64,000 nt of DNA from Mesorhizobium sp. M2D.F.Ca.ET.226.01.1.1 (GCF_004022705.2 NZ_RZOY02000002.1:659758-723757); one strand, 5' to 3'; counted from the stretch's first letter, positions 19,346 through 28,090 are shown. Notes: a model not told the origin generated them from the sequence alone. Numbers and translations: made by a program.

Positions 19346-19767
19346 ATTGCGTCTCCGTAGTAGGCGAGAATGTGCTGCTATTGTGCTGGCGGCTGACGAG
19401 ACCAGCGGCATCTTTCGGTTAACGTCACGGTCAGCCAGACCCGCGACGGCGTAATGTTCCCGCCAAAGTGCTTCTCAGTAGCAGGCCAAGATTGGCCCGA
19501 GCTCACAGGACTTTCGCAACGTTGCCATCGATGTCCTGAGATTATCAGCGCTTCAGTCCGCCGATTTCCAGGAACAGCGAATGAAATCAGACCAACTCGG
19601 CTAGCTCCCCTTCCTAGACACGTGCCTGACGATTTTATTGATGCGTCACTCCTCTCGTTCGCCACCGACAAAGTCACACATTTGCTTCAGAGAAGCGTGT
19701 GCGTTGCGTATCACGCGGACCATTTCGATCTATAGTTACAAAAAGTGTCGAGACGGGACCTTTGGAT

Positions 19768-19823
19768 CCGAAGGTCAGGCACGGCCGGCCTAGATAGACC
19801 GCTTGGCTGACGATTAGCTGACG
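19768..19823 (-). promoter_or_regulatory. tts box upstream of the large candidate effector
   Basis: On the minus strand GTCAGCTAATCGTCAGCC (19822 to 19805), then AAGCGGTCT and a second half GTGCCTGACCTTCGG. It matches the nopP box at almost every conserved position. The leader to the effector start is unusually long (about 420 bases). No gene is supported in 19824-20271. Confidence 0.75.
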
Positions 19824-20271
19824 ATGGGAGTTCTCACGAACAGGGCAAGAAAATCCGACCGCTTCAAGCTTTCGATATGGTGAGAAGAGGATCCGCACCG
19901 GCCTCCCAAAGCCGGCAGACCATCCCATGTTCGTACGGTCGCCGACCTTCTCGAAGCCAATGAGCTCACCGCGCCGGGCCGTGATGTGCAGGCGAGAGAA
20001 TGGTGATGCAAAGACCGAGTTCCTGCTCGTTGCGTGCGCCCGTGGAGCCAGCAAGAATACGGTCATTGCGGTCATGCAGCACGTGGACCGTGTCTCCTGT
20101 TCGACACCACAGCATCGAGGATGCAAACGAGCTGCTGCGGCTGCCATTCGGTCGCGGCATGCGTGGACGGCGGGATTGGCCGAACAGCCGAGATCGTGGT
20201 CGACTGTTCGATGCGAGAGCAACATCCTGCAGAGCATACGTTTTTGCGCTGGCCGGTTTTTGTCAAAAGCC

Positions 20272-20320
20272 GTCAGGTTCTCGAAAGCTCCCGCCCTTAG
20301 CTTGATCGAGGCTAACCTTT
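20272..20320 (+). promoter_or_regulatory. tts box upstream of the nopC-nopA-rhcV operon
   Basis: GTCAGGTTCTCGAAAGCT followed by CCCGCCCTT and the second half GATCGAGGCTAACC. It has the most canonical first half of the five (TCGAAAGCT). It ends ~40 bases before the first gene of the second secretion operon. Confidence 0.82.
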
Positions 20321-20357
20321 AACACGTCGCCGCCAATGGCAAATGCCGGAGTACCTG

Positions 20358-20687
20358 ATGATAGCAGCAATTGGGAGTGGAGTTGGCAACCTCGGGACTT
20401 CCTTGATCCGAAAGGGCCATGGGGATTCGAAATCCGAGCATTCTGGTGATGGCAAGCCGGCTGATGGCAATGATGGCAAGCCAGCTGGTGGGAATGATGG
20501 CAAGGCAGCTGGCGGGAACGATCGGGCGGATAACCGGACCGTTTCAAATGATCAACTTCAAGACAACTCACAGTCTGCAGCACAAAGTGAAGCCTTCCAA
20601 AGTATCCTGCGATCGTTCGCGTTCCAATTCGCGAACGATGCGATGGCTGAGGCCGATGAAGCTTTGGATGACACAGAAGATGCCTGA
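20358..20687 (+). CDS. Small secreted protein in the NopC position, with tandem repeat
   Basis: 109 residues from the ATG at 20358, chosen because CGGAG lies 6 bases upstream; an ATG at 20343 has no ribosome site. Between a tts box and nopA, the place of nopC in other rhizobia, but I cannot confirm NopC homology by sequence. Residues ~30-55 are three near-identical octapeptides (GDGKPADGN, DGKPAGGN, DGKAAGGN) from a 24-base tandem repeat. A helical, acidic C-terminus follows (SEAFQSILRSFAFQFANDAMAEADEAL). No signal peptide. Likely a T3 substrate. Confidence 0.6.
   Translation: MIAAIGSGVGNLGTSLIRKGHGDSKSEHSGDGKPADGNDGKPAGGNDGKAAGGNDRADNRTVSNDQLQDNSQSAAQSEAFQSILRSFAFQFANDAMAEADEALDDTEDA
20448..20519 (+). 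repeat. Three tandem 24-base repeats inside the NopC-position gene
   Basis: Units at 20448-20471, 20472-20495 and 20496-20519, beginning GATGGCAAGCC(G/A)GCTG, differ at a few bases. The period is a multiple of three, so copy number can change without breaking the frame. Confidence 0.85.
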
Positions 20688-20758
20688 CGCGGGAAATCCG
20701 GCGTGAGGTCATACAGGCCGTTATTGACGGCACAACTCCAACAGAAAAAGGAATGATC

Positions 20759-21001
20759 ATGGCTGCAGTTGATAATAATAAAAAATCAGGCAATACCAAT
20801 ACCAGTAGCGCCGGCAATACCGATAAAACTAACAGTGGCACTCCCGGCAATACAAGCGGAGCTGATGCTACTGCTTTTCAGGCGCAAGTGCAGGAACTAA
20901 CCAATGTTAGCTTGGAGGCGACGAAAAGGAGTGTCCAGTTGCGCACTCTAACGACCAATCTCCAGACCATCAAGAAGGCCGCCGACGAACGCGTTTCGTA
21001 A
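20759..21001 (+). CDS. nopA: NopA, T3 pilus/needle subunit
   Basis: 80 residues from the second ATG (20759): AAGGA is 6 bases before it but touches the first ATG at 20753. The N-terminus is a hydrophilic Asn/Ser/Thr/Gly-rich stretch (NNKKSGNTNTSSAGNT); the C-terminus is amphipathic helix (VQELTNVSLEATKRSVQLRT, LTTNLQTIKKAADERV), the layout of rhizobial NopA pilins. Codons in the first part are AT-rich compared with neighbours. Expected to assemble into the extracellular pilus. Followed by a perfect palindrome that may tune expression relative to rhcD. Confidence 0.8.
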   Translation: MAAVDNNKKSGNTNTSSAGNTDKTNSGTPGNTSGADATAFQAQVQELTNVSLEATKRSVQLRTLTTNLQTIKKAADERVS

Positions 21002-21069
21002 TGTCGGAAGCGGGTTTTAGACTGCCCCCTAGCGCGTCTCCTTATTGACGCGACGTAGTCCCGAAATGA

Positions 21070-21093
21070 GCCGCATGGCAATTGCCATGCGGC
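21070..21093 (+). terminator. Perfect 24-base palindrome between nopA and rhcD
   Basis: GCCGCATGGCAA followed by its exact reverse complement. As RNA it forms a hairpin, with a short pyrimidine run (TTCTATCCTGTTT) after it. It lies 69 bases after nopA and 26 before rhcD. Probably an attenuator or 3' stabiliser that lets the pilin be made in excess, though a protein-binding site is possible. Confidence 0.6.
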
Positions 21094-21118
21094 TTCTATC
21101 CTGTTTGAGAGATGCTCT

Positions 21119-22009
21119 GTGGATGACGCCGTTTCCCTCCGTTTCGAAGTGCGTTCGGGGCACTATTGCGGTCTGACCGGCAAGACGGATCTTCAAAAGT
21201 GTTTAATCGGCAGCGGCTTCGATGCCGATTTGGTCTTTGTCGAGCAGGGACTGGCACCGCATCACCTTCGTGTAACTCTTCTTGGCAAGTCGATCGAACT
21301 GGAGGCGCTTGCACCCGGACTCAGTATCGAGGGCAACCGGAATATCGCCGCAGGCCAGTCCGTTGTTGTGCCCCTTCCTGTCGTCCTGCTCGTAGGCGAG
21401 ATGTCCATTGCTTTGTCCGTGCAGGATGCAGAGCCGCCTGGTTCGACCGGCATACCGCGCCTACCGATCGGTGTGCTCGCCATGGTCATAATCAGCTCAC
21501 TCGGGATCGGCGCGCTTTCAGGCACGATCTCCTATCTTGGCAATGCAAGTGGATCGAGCCCCAATTCACTTCGGGCTGAAGTCGCGTCCAGAACGATCAG
21601 TCACCGCGCTGACAATGAACTTACGGAGGCAGCGGCCCAAGAGCTGCAGGAGGAAGTCGATCGAGCGGGTCTTCTCGACGTCAAGATTGGGTCGGCAAAG
21701 GGTGTTGTGACCGCCGAAGGCACCGTCACGTCTGAATCGGTCATCAGCTGGCAGAAGCTTCAGCAATCGTTCGATCGTCGCACCAAGGGTACTCTAACAC
21801 TGGTGAACGGAGTGCTCATCAAAGAGGAGAAGGCGCCATCCGCAATCGCGGTCGAAGCTGTGTGGCATGGGGTCCAACCATATATTGTCATCGACAGCGA
21901 GAAGTATTTTGTCGGCGCCATTTTGGCTGATGGATGGGTGGTCGAACGTATTGAGGACAGCCGTGTGCTGCTGAGCAGGAATGGCCGCATTGCTGCTCTC
22001 CAATATTGA
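21119..22009 (+). CDS. Y4yQ, T3SS outer inner-membrane ring protein, SctD
   Basis: 296 residues from a GTG at 21119. An N-terminal FHA-like cytoplasmic domain (LRFEVRSGHYCGLTG, CLIGSGFDADLVFVEQGLAPHH), one membrane span (IGVLAMVIISSLGIGALSGTI) and a periplasmic part with a BON/ring-building fold (VKIGSAKGVVTAEGTVTSES). This is the SctD/YscD layout, at the y4yQ position after nopA. The C-terminal stretch YIVIDSEKYFVGAILADGW is shared by the family. The 230 bases to rhcV contain no gene I can support. Confidence 0.88.
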   Translation: MDDAVSLRFEVRSGHYCGLTGKTDLQKCLIGSGFDADLVFVEQGLAPHHLRVTLLGKSIELEALAPGLSIEGNRNIAAGQSVVVPLPVVLLVGEMSIALSVQDAEPPGSTGIPRLPIGVLAMVIISSLGIGALSGTISYLGNASGSSPNSLRAEVASRTISHRADNELTEAAAQELQEEVDRAGLLDVKIGSAKGVVTAEGTVTSESVISWQKLQQSFDRRTKGTLTLVNGVLIKEEKAPSAIAVEAVWHGVQPYIVIDSEKYFVGAILADGWVVERIEDSRVLLSRNGRIAALQY

Positions 22010-22241
22010 AAGCTCGCAGGCCCCATCAAGCAGCACTCTATGGCCAGCCAAACATCCTGTCGCGCTCGGTGCTGACAAGCTGGCTGCGTTGGAAACATTT
22101 GCTGCCCAGCCATTTCGCGCCTGCTTGTGGCTCTCATGCAGGGTCACGCGCTGGCCAAGGCTGAGGCGCCTTCGGAGTTCGAAAGCCACGTTTCATGGCG
22201 TAACAGCAGAGTAAGTCTCAACCGATTGCAAAGGTGTCTCG

Positions 22242-24305
22242 ATGGCCAACGTCCTGCGTGACTTCATCAAGCGTGCGCCGGCCAGCCCGGATTTAATGGT
22301 TGCGTTGATGCTGCTTCTGGCTGTCGCGATGATGGTCATGCCTATCCCGGTCGTGGTGGTCGACGCCCTGATAGGATTCAATATGGGGTTGGCCATACTG
22401 CTGATGATGGTTGCCCTGTATGTCAGTACTCCACTTGATTTTTCCTCTTTGCCCGGCGTTATTTTGATTTCCACTGTATTCCGTCTCGCGCTCACGGTCG
22501 CAACGACGCGACTGATCCTGGCCGAGGGGGAGGCCGGCAGCATTATTCATACTTTTGGCGATTTCGTCATTTCAGGCAATATCGTGGTGGGTTTCGTCAT
22601 ATTTCTGGTCGTCACCATGGTGCAATTCATGGTCCTCGCGAAGGGTGCCGAACGGGTGGCAGAAGTGGCGGCGCGTTTCACGCTGGATGCTCTGCCGGGC
22701 AAGCAAATGGCGGTCGACGCAGAGCTACGCAACGGCCACATCGATGCCAACGAATCCCGCCGGCGGCGCGCCGAATTGGAGAAGGAAAGCCAACTCTATG
22801 GCGCGATGGACGGCGCGATGAAATTTGTGAAGGGCGATTCCATCGCCGGGCTGGTGGTTATCTGCATCAACATGCTGGGTGGAATTTCGATCGGCCTGCT
22901 CTCCAAGGGCATGTCCTTCGGCGAGGTACTGCATCACTACACTCTGCTGACGATAGGCGATGCATTGATATCGCAGATTCCGGCCCTTCTGCTCTCCATT
23001 ACTGCGGCGACCATCGTCACCCGTGTGACTGGGACGGCGAGGATCAACCTCGGTACAGAAATGGTCAGTCAGCTCACGGCCAGCACTCGAGCCTTGCGAC
23101 TGGCGGCCGGCGTCCTGGTTGTAATGGGGTTCGTTCCTGGGTTTCCCCTCCCCGTCTTTCTGATGCTGGCCGCAGTGTTCGCTGCGGTAAGCATTGTCAA
23201 GGCTGATGTGCTGGGCGCCGGCACTGCCGATGCGAAAGGTGGAACTGCAGCGGAGCCTAAGCAAGCCGCGCCTGCGAAGGAATTCCCGATCGCATTTTTT
23301 CTAGCGCCAGATCTTATGCAGGCGGTCGATCAAGCCGAATTGCAAAAACATATTGGGCGCGTTTCGCTCCTGGTCACAGCCGATCTGGGCATTATCGTTC
23401 CTCGCATCCCTGTCTTGGTTGACGAGCAGCTGCCTGAATCGCAATTCCGAATTGATGTCGAGGGCGTGCCAGTCGAACAGGACGCCTTAGATCCAAACCA
23501 GATGGCGCTCCGAGCCGATGTAGCGCACGTCGACTCGAGCGGTGTCCCCCTTAGACGTGAGCCGAAAACGGACACACTCCCGGTTGAACATACCCCTGCA
23601 AAGGCCCTTACGGGCGCCGGCACGGAGCATAGGGCTCCCGGCGAACTCCTCGCCTTGCGCGTCCATGCAGCGTTGACCCGCTACGCACCGCGATTGGTGG
23701 GCATCCAAGAGACCCGACATTTCCTGGGCCGAATGGAGCAGGAATATTCTGAGCTTGTGAAAGAGGTGCTACGCACGACGCCGATTCCTCGGATTGCCGA
23801 TGTTCTGCGCCGCCTCCTGGAGGAAGGTATCCCAATCCGCCACACCCGTCTCGTGTTGGAGGCATTGGCCGAATGGAGCGAGCGTGAGCAGAACGTTGCC
23901 CTGCTGACGGAATATGTCCGTTCTGGTTTGAAGCGACAGATCTGCCACCGCCATGCCAACACGGAGGGCATCGTGTCCGCCCTGGTCGTCGAGCGCGAGA
24001 GCGAGGATGTGATGCGTGGCGCGGTTCGAGATTCGGATGCAGGCCCCTATCTCGCACTGGAGGATCGGCAAAGCGAAGCGATGCTATCACAGATACGTCA
24101 GGTCCTTTCGAACGCAGAACCGGGTCAAACCCGCCCTATTCTGTTGACGTCGATGGATGTCCGACGTTTCGTCCGCGGCTTTCTGACGCGAAACGGGGTT
24201 GATCTCGCCGTGCTGTCTTATCAAGACCTCGCCTCCGACTTTACAATTCGCCCCGCAGGATCCGTCACACTCCCGCACGGATCGAACAGCGGATTGTTAG
24301 AGTAG
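22242..24305 (+). CDS. rhcV: RhcV, export gate protein, SctV
   Basis: 687 residues, usual size for SctV/FlhA. About seven or eight membrane spans lie in the first ~320 residues (MVALMLLLAVAMMVMPIPVVV, VFRLALTVATTRLILAEG), with the FHIPEP-like loop DALPGKQMAVDAELRNG. The C-terminal half is the cytoplasmic nonameric ring domain (RVSLLVTADLGIIVPRIPVLVD, EQEYSELVKEVLRTTPIPRIADVLRRLL, LTRNGVDLAVLSYQDL). Docks chaperone-substrate complexes. Intact. Confidence 0.96.
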   Translation: MANVLRDFIKRAPASPDLMVALMLLLAVAMMVMPIPVVVVDALIGFNMGLAILLMMVALYVSTPLDFSSLPGVILISTVFRLALTVATTRLILAEGEAGSIIHTFGDFVISGNIVVGFVIFLVVTMVQFMVLAKGAERVAEVAARFTLDALPGKQMAVDAELRNGHIDANESRRRRAELEKESQLYGAMDGAMKFVKGDSIAGLVVICINMLGGISIGLLSKGMSFGEVLHHYTLLTIGDALISQIPALLLSITAATIVTRVTGTARINLGTEMVSQLTASTRALRLAAGVLVVMGFVPGFPLPVFLMLAAVFAAVSIVKADVLGAGTADAKGGTAAEPKQAAPAKEFPIAFFLAPDLMQAVDQAELQKHIGRVSLLVTADLGIIVPRIPVLVDEQLPESQFRIDVEGVPVEQDALDPNQMALRADVAHVDSSGVPLRREPKTDTLPVEHTPAKALTGAGTEHRAPGELLALRVHAALTRYAPRLVGIQETRHFLGRMEQEYSELVKEVLRTTPIPRIADVLRRLLEEGIPIRHTRLVLEALAEWSEREQNVALLTEYVRSGLKRQICHRHANTEGIVSALVVERESEDVMRGAVRDSDAGPYLALEDRQSEAMLSQIRQVLSNAEPGQTRPILLTSMDVRRFVRGFLTRNGVDLAVLSYQDLASDFTIRPAGSVTLPHGSNSGLLE

Positions 24306-24358
24306 TCCCACCTTTCCTAACTGAACGCCACGCGCCTCCCCGATAACTGAGAGATAAC

Positions 24359-24901
24359 ATGAATAGTAATACAGTTTCTCCATCGCCTATGTTTCTGCGC
24401 CGGAACTCACTTCTTTTTGCCGTACTCGCCATTCTGCCTTTGGGCGGTTGCGCCAGCTGGCAAAAGCCGGCTCTTTCCGTGCAGGAGACATCTTCCCCCG
24501 AGTTGCTCAGCGCCGATCAAATCGATCCGGCTATGCGCGAACGCATTTTGCGCGAAGTTGGTCAGGATGTTCAAGAGCGGGCTTTGCGGGATGAGGTGAA
24601 GCAGCACCCGGACAATGTTGATGCGGCGATACGACTTACAAATGCCTTGGTGGGCCAGAAGCGCCCGCACGAAGCGGTTGAGGTGCTCGACAGCGTCTTG
24701 GTTGCAGCCCCAGGAAACGTACGTGCATTGAATGCGAAGGGCGTGATTTTGGACATTGAGGGGCGGCATGACGCGGCACAGGCCCTGTATCGGCGAGCTC
24801 TCGAAAACGAGCCAGGCAATCAGATGGTGCAGCATAACTTCAATCTGTCGCTTGCCTTTAACGGCAAGTCCAAACAACCAAGGTTAGCACGATCGCAATA
24901 G
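24359..24901 (+). CDS. Y4yS-type TPR lipoprotein of the T3SS locus
   Basis: 180 residues. Signal peptide with lipobox LPLGGC (Cys31), so an outer-membrane or periplasmic lipoprotein. Two or three tetratricopeptide units follow (DAAIRLTNALVGQKRPHEAVEVL, NVRALNAKGVILDIEGRHDAAQALYRRALENEP). It is the last gene of the second operon, 53 bases after rhcV, at the position of y4yS; relatives resemble pilotin/Tad-type TPR proteins. Likely a helper for secretin or pilus assembly. No terminator is obvious in 24902-25278. Confidence 0.78.
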   Translation: MNSNTVSPSPMFLRRNSLLFAVLAILPLGGCASWQKPALSVQETSSPELLSADQIDPAMRERILREVGQDVQERALRDEVKQHPDNVDAAIRLTNALVGQKRPHEAVEVLDSVLVAAPGNVRALNAKGVILDIEGRHDAAQALYRRALENEPGNQMVQHNFNLSLAFNGKSKQPRLARSQ

Positions 24902-25278
24902 GTGGGCACAGTGCATGCGCAGCCTGTTCCCCGGCTCGAACACGCGCTCGGCTCCCATCATAGATGGCCCCCTGAAGAGAGCCATATCTATGCAAAACAG
25001 TTGCTCCAGATCTGGCCGGCAGAGATCGGCAGGAGAGCCGGATGACATCACGCGGCCACCCGCAAGGCCACCCGCCTCGCTTCGTTGCCAGAGCGCCCTC
25101 TCCCTCGCCGGTCACCGTCTCGCAATGCGGCGACCTGGCTTAAGGCGGTCGACCGAGCGCCCGATGCAGTAGCCATGAATACGTAACGCAGCGATGGACC
25201 CGCCGGATCGTGTCGCGCTTGTGCTGGCCGTCCCTGCCATTACAGCACGGTGATTGTAGCTGGATCCTATTCTAGAGG

Positions 25279-25326
25279 CATCGATGGTGTGGATGCCTTC
25301 GATCCAAACAATCGATTTGTTGAATT
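25279..25326 (+). promoter_or_regulatory. nod box (NodD-binding promoter element), orphan
   Basis: Contains GGTGTGGATG, six bases, then ATCCAAACAATCGATTTG, matching the nod box core (GATG-N6-ATCNAAACAATCRATTT). It points to the plus strand. In related T3SS loci such a box drives ttsI, but no response-regulator gene follows; the next supported gene is mucR, ~470 bases away. No coding region is supported in 25327-25795. Confidence 0.85.
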
Positions 25327-25795
25327 CGTCCGCCTGAGGAAATTAGCTGCGGCGATCCGACTTCCGACGCCTGCAGGCGCAAAACCAACAGCGTGAGCGC
25401 TGCGGGTCCGGAGGCAGGCTGCAAAGTGCAATCACCAGCGCTGATAAGCGGCAAGTGAAGAATGTATCGCTCGGGCGACTCCTGTGTTGTGCACGGTTGC
25501 CCCGCGAGGTGAACTGTAGCAGCTTGGCAGCTCAGCGTTCACGAAAGGAGAAAAGATTTGGGGCCAAGCAAAGACCGGCTTTTTTGATTGTCTTGCTGTA
25601 TCGCTATGGTGGGGCGGGCGCGACCGCTCCCATAATTCAATACGCTGCCTTTAGCGATGGACGATGACGGGATGCGTCGCCGAGACTTCAATGGTGGAGG
25701 AGCAGCGCACCCGTCGATCCATTTGCTTTCAGCGGCAACCGCCACTATGAAGCGACACTTCGCCCAACTGTGTTTCAAGCTGCCCGGAGAAGTTT

Positions 25796-26266
25796 ATGAC
25801 AGAAGAACCCCACAAGACCGACATCCTCATCGAGCTCACTGCCGATGTTGTATCAGCCTACGTCTCCAACAACCCCGTCCCGGCGGGGGAGCTTCCTGCC
25901 CTGATCGCCCAAGTGCACGGGGCTCTAAACGGCACGGCTGGACTCATACCGGCAGAAGAGCCTGTGCCTGTAAAAAAACCTGCTGTCCCGATCAAAAAGT
26001 CGATCGAACCGGACTACATCATTAGCCTTGAAGACGGCAAGAAATTCAAATCGCTAAAGCGCCATCTGGCGACGCACTATGGTCTGACCCCAGACGAATA
26101 TCGCGCCAAATGGGGTCTGCCGTCGGATTATCCCATGGTGGCGCCGAATTACGCCGCTGCGCGCTCCGCCTTGGCCAAGACCATGGGACTCGGCCGCAAA
26201 CCGAAAGAGCCGGAAGCCCCAGCCACGGCGCCGGCGAAACGGACCCGCAAGAAGGTCGCAGCCTAA
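25796..26266 (+). CDS. MucR/Ros-family transcriptional regulator with a missing zinc cysteine
   Basis: 156 residues from the ATG at 25796, with GGAGAAG upstream. N-terminal oligomerisation region (DILIELTADVVSAYVSNNPVPAGELPALIAQVHGAL) and the MucR DNA-binding part (EDGKKFKSLKRHLATHY, GLTPDEYRAKWGLP, YPMVAPNYAAARSALAKTMGLG). In zinc-type members the sequence before EDGKKF is IVC; here it is IIS, so Ser77 replaces a zinc-ligand cysteine while His residues of KRHLATHY remain. Ros/MucR homologues of M. loti lacking ligands are known to fold without zinc. MucR proteins control exopolysaccharide, motility and T3SS genes. The nod box 470 bases upstream may or may not serve it. Confidence 0.9.
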   Translation: MTEEPHKTDILIELTADVVSAYVSNNPVPAGELPALIAQVHGALNGTAGLIPAEEPVPVKKPAVPIKKSIEPDYIISLEDGKKFKSLKRHLATHYGLTPDEYRAKWGLPSDYPMVAPNYAAARSALAKTMGLGRKPKEPEAPATAPAKRTRKKVAA

Positions 26267-26325
26267 ATCCGTATCAACAGTCGTTCGGACGCGCAGCAGC
26301 CGTTGGCCCAATCTGCGCGGAATCA

Positions 26326-26350
26326 AAGGGCGGGGATGAGCCCCGCCTTT
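26326..26350 (+). terminator. Hairpin after mucR
   Basis: GGCGGGG, loop ATGAG, CCCCGCC, then TTT, 60 bases after the mucR stop. A strong GC stem with a short T-run; likely a rho-independent terminator. Confidence 0.7.
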
Positions 26351-26494
26351 CCCGTCCAAGAGCCTCATTTCCAGAGTAATTCATGATGGCTCCAGCAATC
26401 CCTGCCGCGGCATTAACTTGCATGCTCCGGCCCGGGTTTCGAGCCGTCAATGCGTTCCGGCGATGACGAACCTTGCCAAGGCTTTCCCGGACCG

Positions 26495-26707
26495 TTAGCC
26501 AGCCTTGCTGAGGCTGCCTGCAGAGGACTTTCCCGTGCGGCGATCCTGTTCCACCTCGTAGTTGATCTTCTGGCCCTCATTAAGGGTCGACAGGCCCGCT
26601 CGTTCAACAGCGGAAATGTGGACAAAGACATCCTGACCGCCGTTGTCAGGCTGAATAAAACCAAAACCCTTCGTGCTGTTGAACCACTTCACCGTTCCAG
26701 TCGCCAT
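26495..26707 (-). CDS. CspA-family cold-shock protein
   Basis: 70 residues from the ATG at 26707; an in-frame ATG two codons earlier has its Shine-Dalgarno sequence (AAAGGA) touching it, so the later one is preferred. OB-fold with RNP1 KGFGFI and RNP2 VFVHISAV, beginning ATGTVKWFN. An RNA chaperone that binds single-stranded nucleic acid. The C-terminal end ([21 protein letters not shown]) is normal for rhizobial CspA types. Stands alone between mucR and IS remnants. Confidence 0.93.
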   Translation of the reverse strand: MATGTVKWFNSTKGFGFIQPDNGGQDVFVHISAVERAGLSTLNEGQKINYEVEQDRRTGKSSAGSLSKAG

Positions 26708-26850
26708 ATCCATTCCTTTGTAATAAGTCGCAACTTAGGCAGGCCATTCACGCCAGCCTGATTTGTACACGAGACTTTAGGCGCATCAAAATCGGAAAAT
26801 TGCAAGGCCCACTCGATCGCCTGATCTCCAGCAGCAACTGCAACATATGC

Positions 26851-26898
26851 GAGGCGCGTGCCAGACGAGGCGCGTGCCAGACGAGGCGTATGCCAGAC
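26851..26898 (+). repeat. Three tandem 16-base repeats
   Basis: GAGGCGCGTGCCAGAC twice exactly, then GAGGCGTATGCCAGAC. Non-coding stretch upstream of the cold-shock gene and before the IS630 remnant. No function is evident. Confidence 0.85.
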
Positions 26899-27229
26899 GT
26901 TTCGTCGTGCGCTGTCGCTCGAACGTTGACAGAAACAATGACACACCTTGCAAACTCGGCACATCTTGTGGACGTGCTCGGGTCGCTTCTCGACTGCGAT
27001 ACCCGCTCCTGACCGGGTATCGTCGGCCAAAATGAGGGTTTTTGTCATGTGCCGCCAGACCGAAAGATCAGGCGCGCAGCGACCTGCACATTCAAACCGG
27101 AACCCGCGAACCTCGATTAGCTTCTGCCTGCTCCGAAGGGCGGTAGCCTGCTCTGAGGCGGGCCACTGTCGGGTTGAAAACCAACTGTCGGGTTCGGAAC
27201 CCCAGATTGTCGGCAAGGTACGCGCCGCC

Positions 27230-27420
27230 CACTGGTTGGCCAAAGGGGCACTGGCTCCTGATCCTGCCGCCATGCTCGCCCGATCTCAACCCGATCAAGA
27301 CAGGTCTGCTCAAAACTCAAGGCGCGGCTGCGGAAGAAGGCGGCCAAAACTTTCGACGCTCTCTGCGGAACTCTCGGCGATATCTGCCAGCTGTTGGAGC
27401 CAAATCAAAAACCATTAATT
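27230..27420 (+). pseudogene. IS630-family transposase, C-terminal remnant
   Basis: LPPCSPDLNPIKTGLLKTQGAA is the last catalytic block of the IS630/Tc1 DDE transposase (LPPYSPDLNPIE). After a frame change the end reads like DICQLLEPNQKPLI. Only ~60 codons are left, with a Glu-to-Lys change in the final DDE residue position, so inactive. Confidence 0.7.
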
Positions 27421-27559
27421 GCGACAGGTGATTTTATGACATTCATTGCGAAGAGGCCAGAATGAACAGCGGAAGAGAGTAGCAGCTCTCTGGCCGCGGC
27501 GAGGTGGATCGTCGACACGATCGGCACCTGGCCCGTGCGGGGATCGCACCGCAGCCAGC

Positions 27560-28090
27560 ACCAGAGCCAGACCTTGACCGCTTGCCTTGCTCAGGCGCCA
27601 CAACAACGAGTGGCTGGAAGCAGATCCACGTGAACTCAGCGATATCGATCAGACGATGCTTACCCTCATGAAAGCCGATCCCGACGCTGTCCAGCGCCGC
27701 GAAATCCTGACCAGCATATGGCGCATCGGATGCCACCGCCTGCACACTCACCATCGACATGCCGGAACTCGGAACCAAAGGCCGCAAGCCTCGCCGGCCT
27801 CGGCAAAATGGAGCGGCCGCGCCTTCATCCGGGGCGGCCGGGCCAATGTTCGCCAGGCCCTCTACATGCCCGGCCTTCGCCCTGCGCTTCAACCCCGACC
27901 TCAAGGCAAAATACCAGGCGCTAAAGGCGGCAGGCAAACCCGCAAAGGTCATCATCTTGTTGCGAAAGCTCCTCATCCTAGCAAACGCTCTCCTCAAGGC
28001 GCAGCGAAAATGGCCCCTAAAACCCTTGACCGAAACGGATACCTTAGCCTTTCAGGTGAGGCGGGCCGAGATAGACCAACCGCGGGTTTA
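27560..28090 (+). pseudogene. IS110-family transposase, C-terminal remnant
   Basis: Two frames together give the IS110/IS116/IS902 C-terminal domain: an HNNEWLEADPRELSDIDQT start, REILTSI, MPELGTKGRK, KWSGRAFIRGGRANVRQALYM, RFNPDLKAKYQALKAAGKPAK and LRKLLILANALL. Several indels break the frame and the DEDD N-terminal half is missing. A pseudogene. Confidence 0.78.

Noticed and set aside
19674..20237. 187-aa minus-strand frame over the tts box region
   Set aside because: It spans the tts box at 19768 and shows no recognisable domain, so it is likely non-coding.
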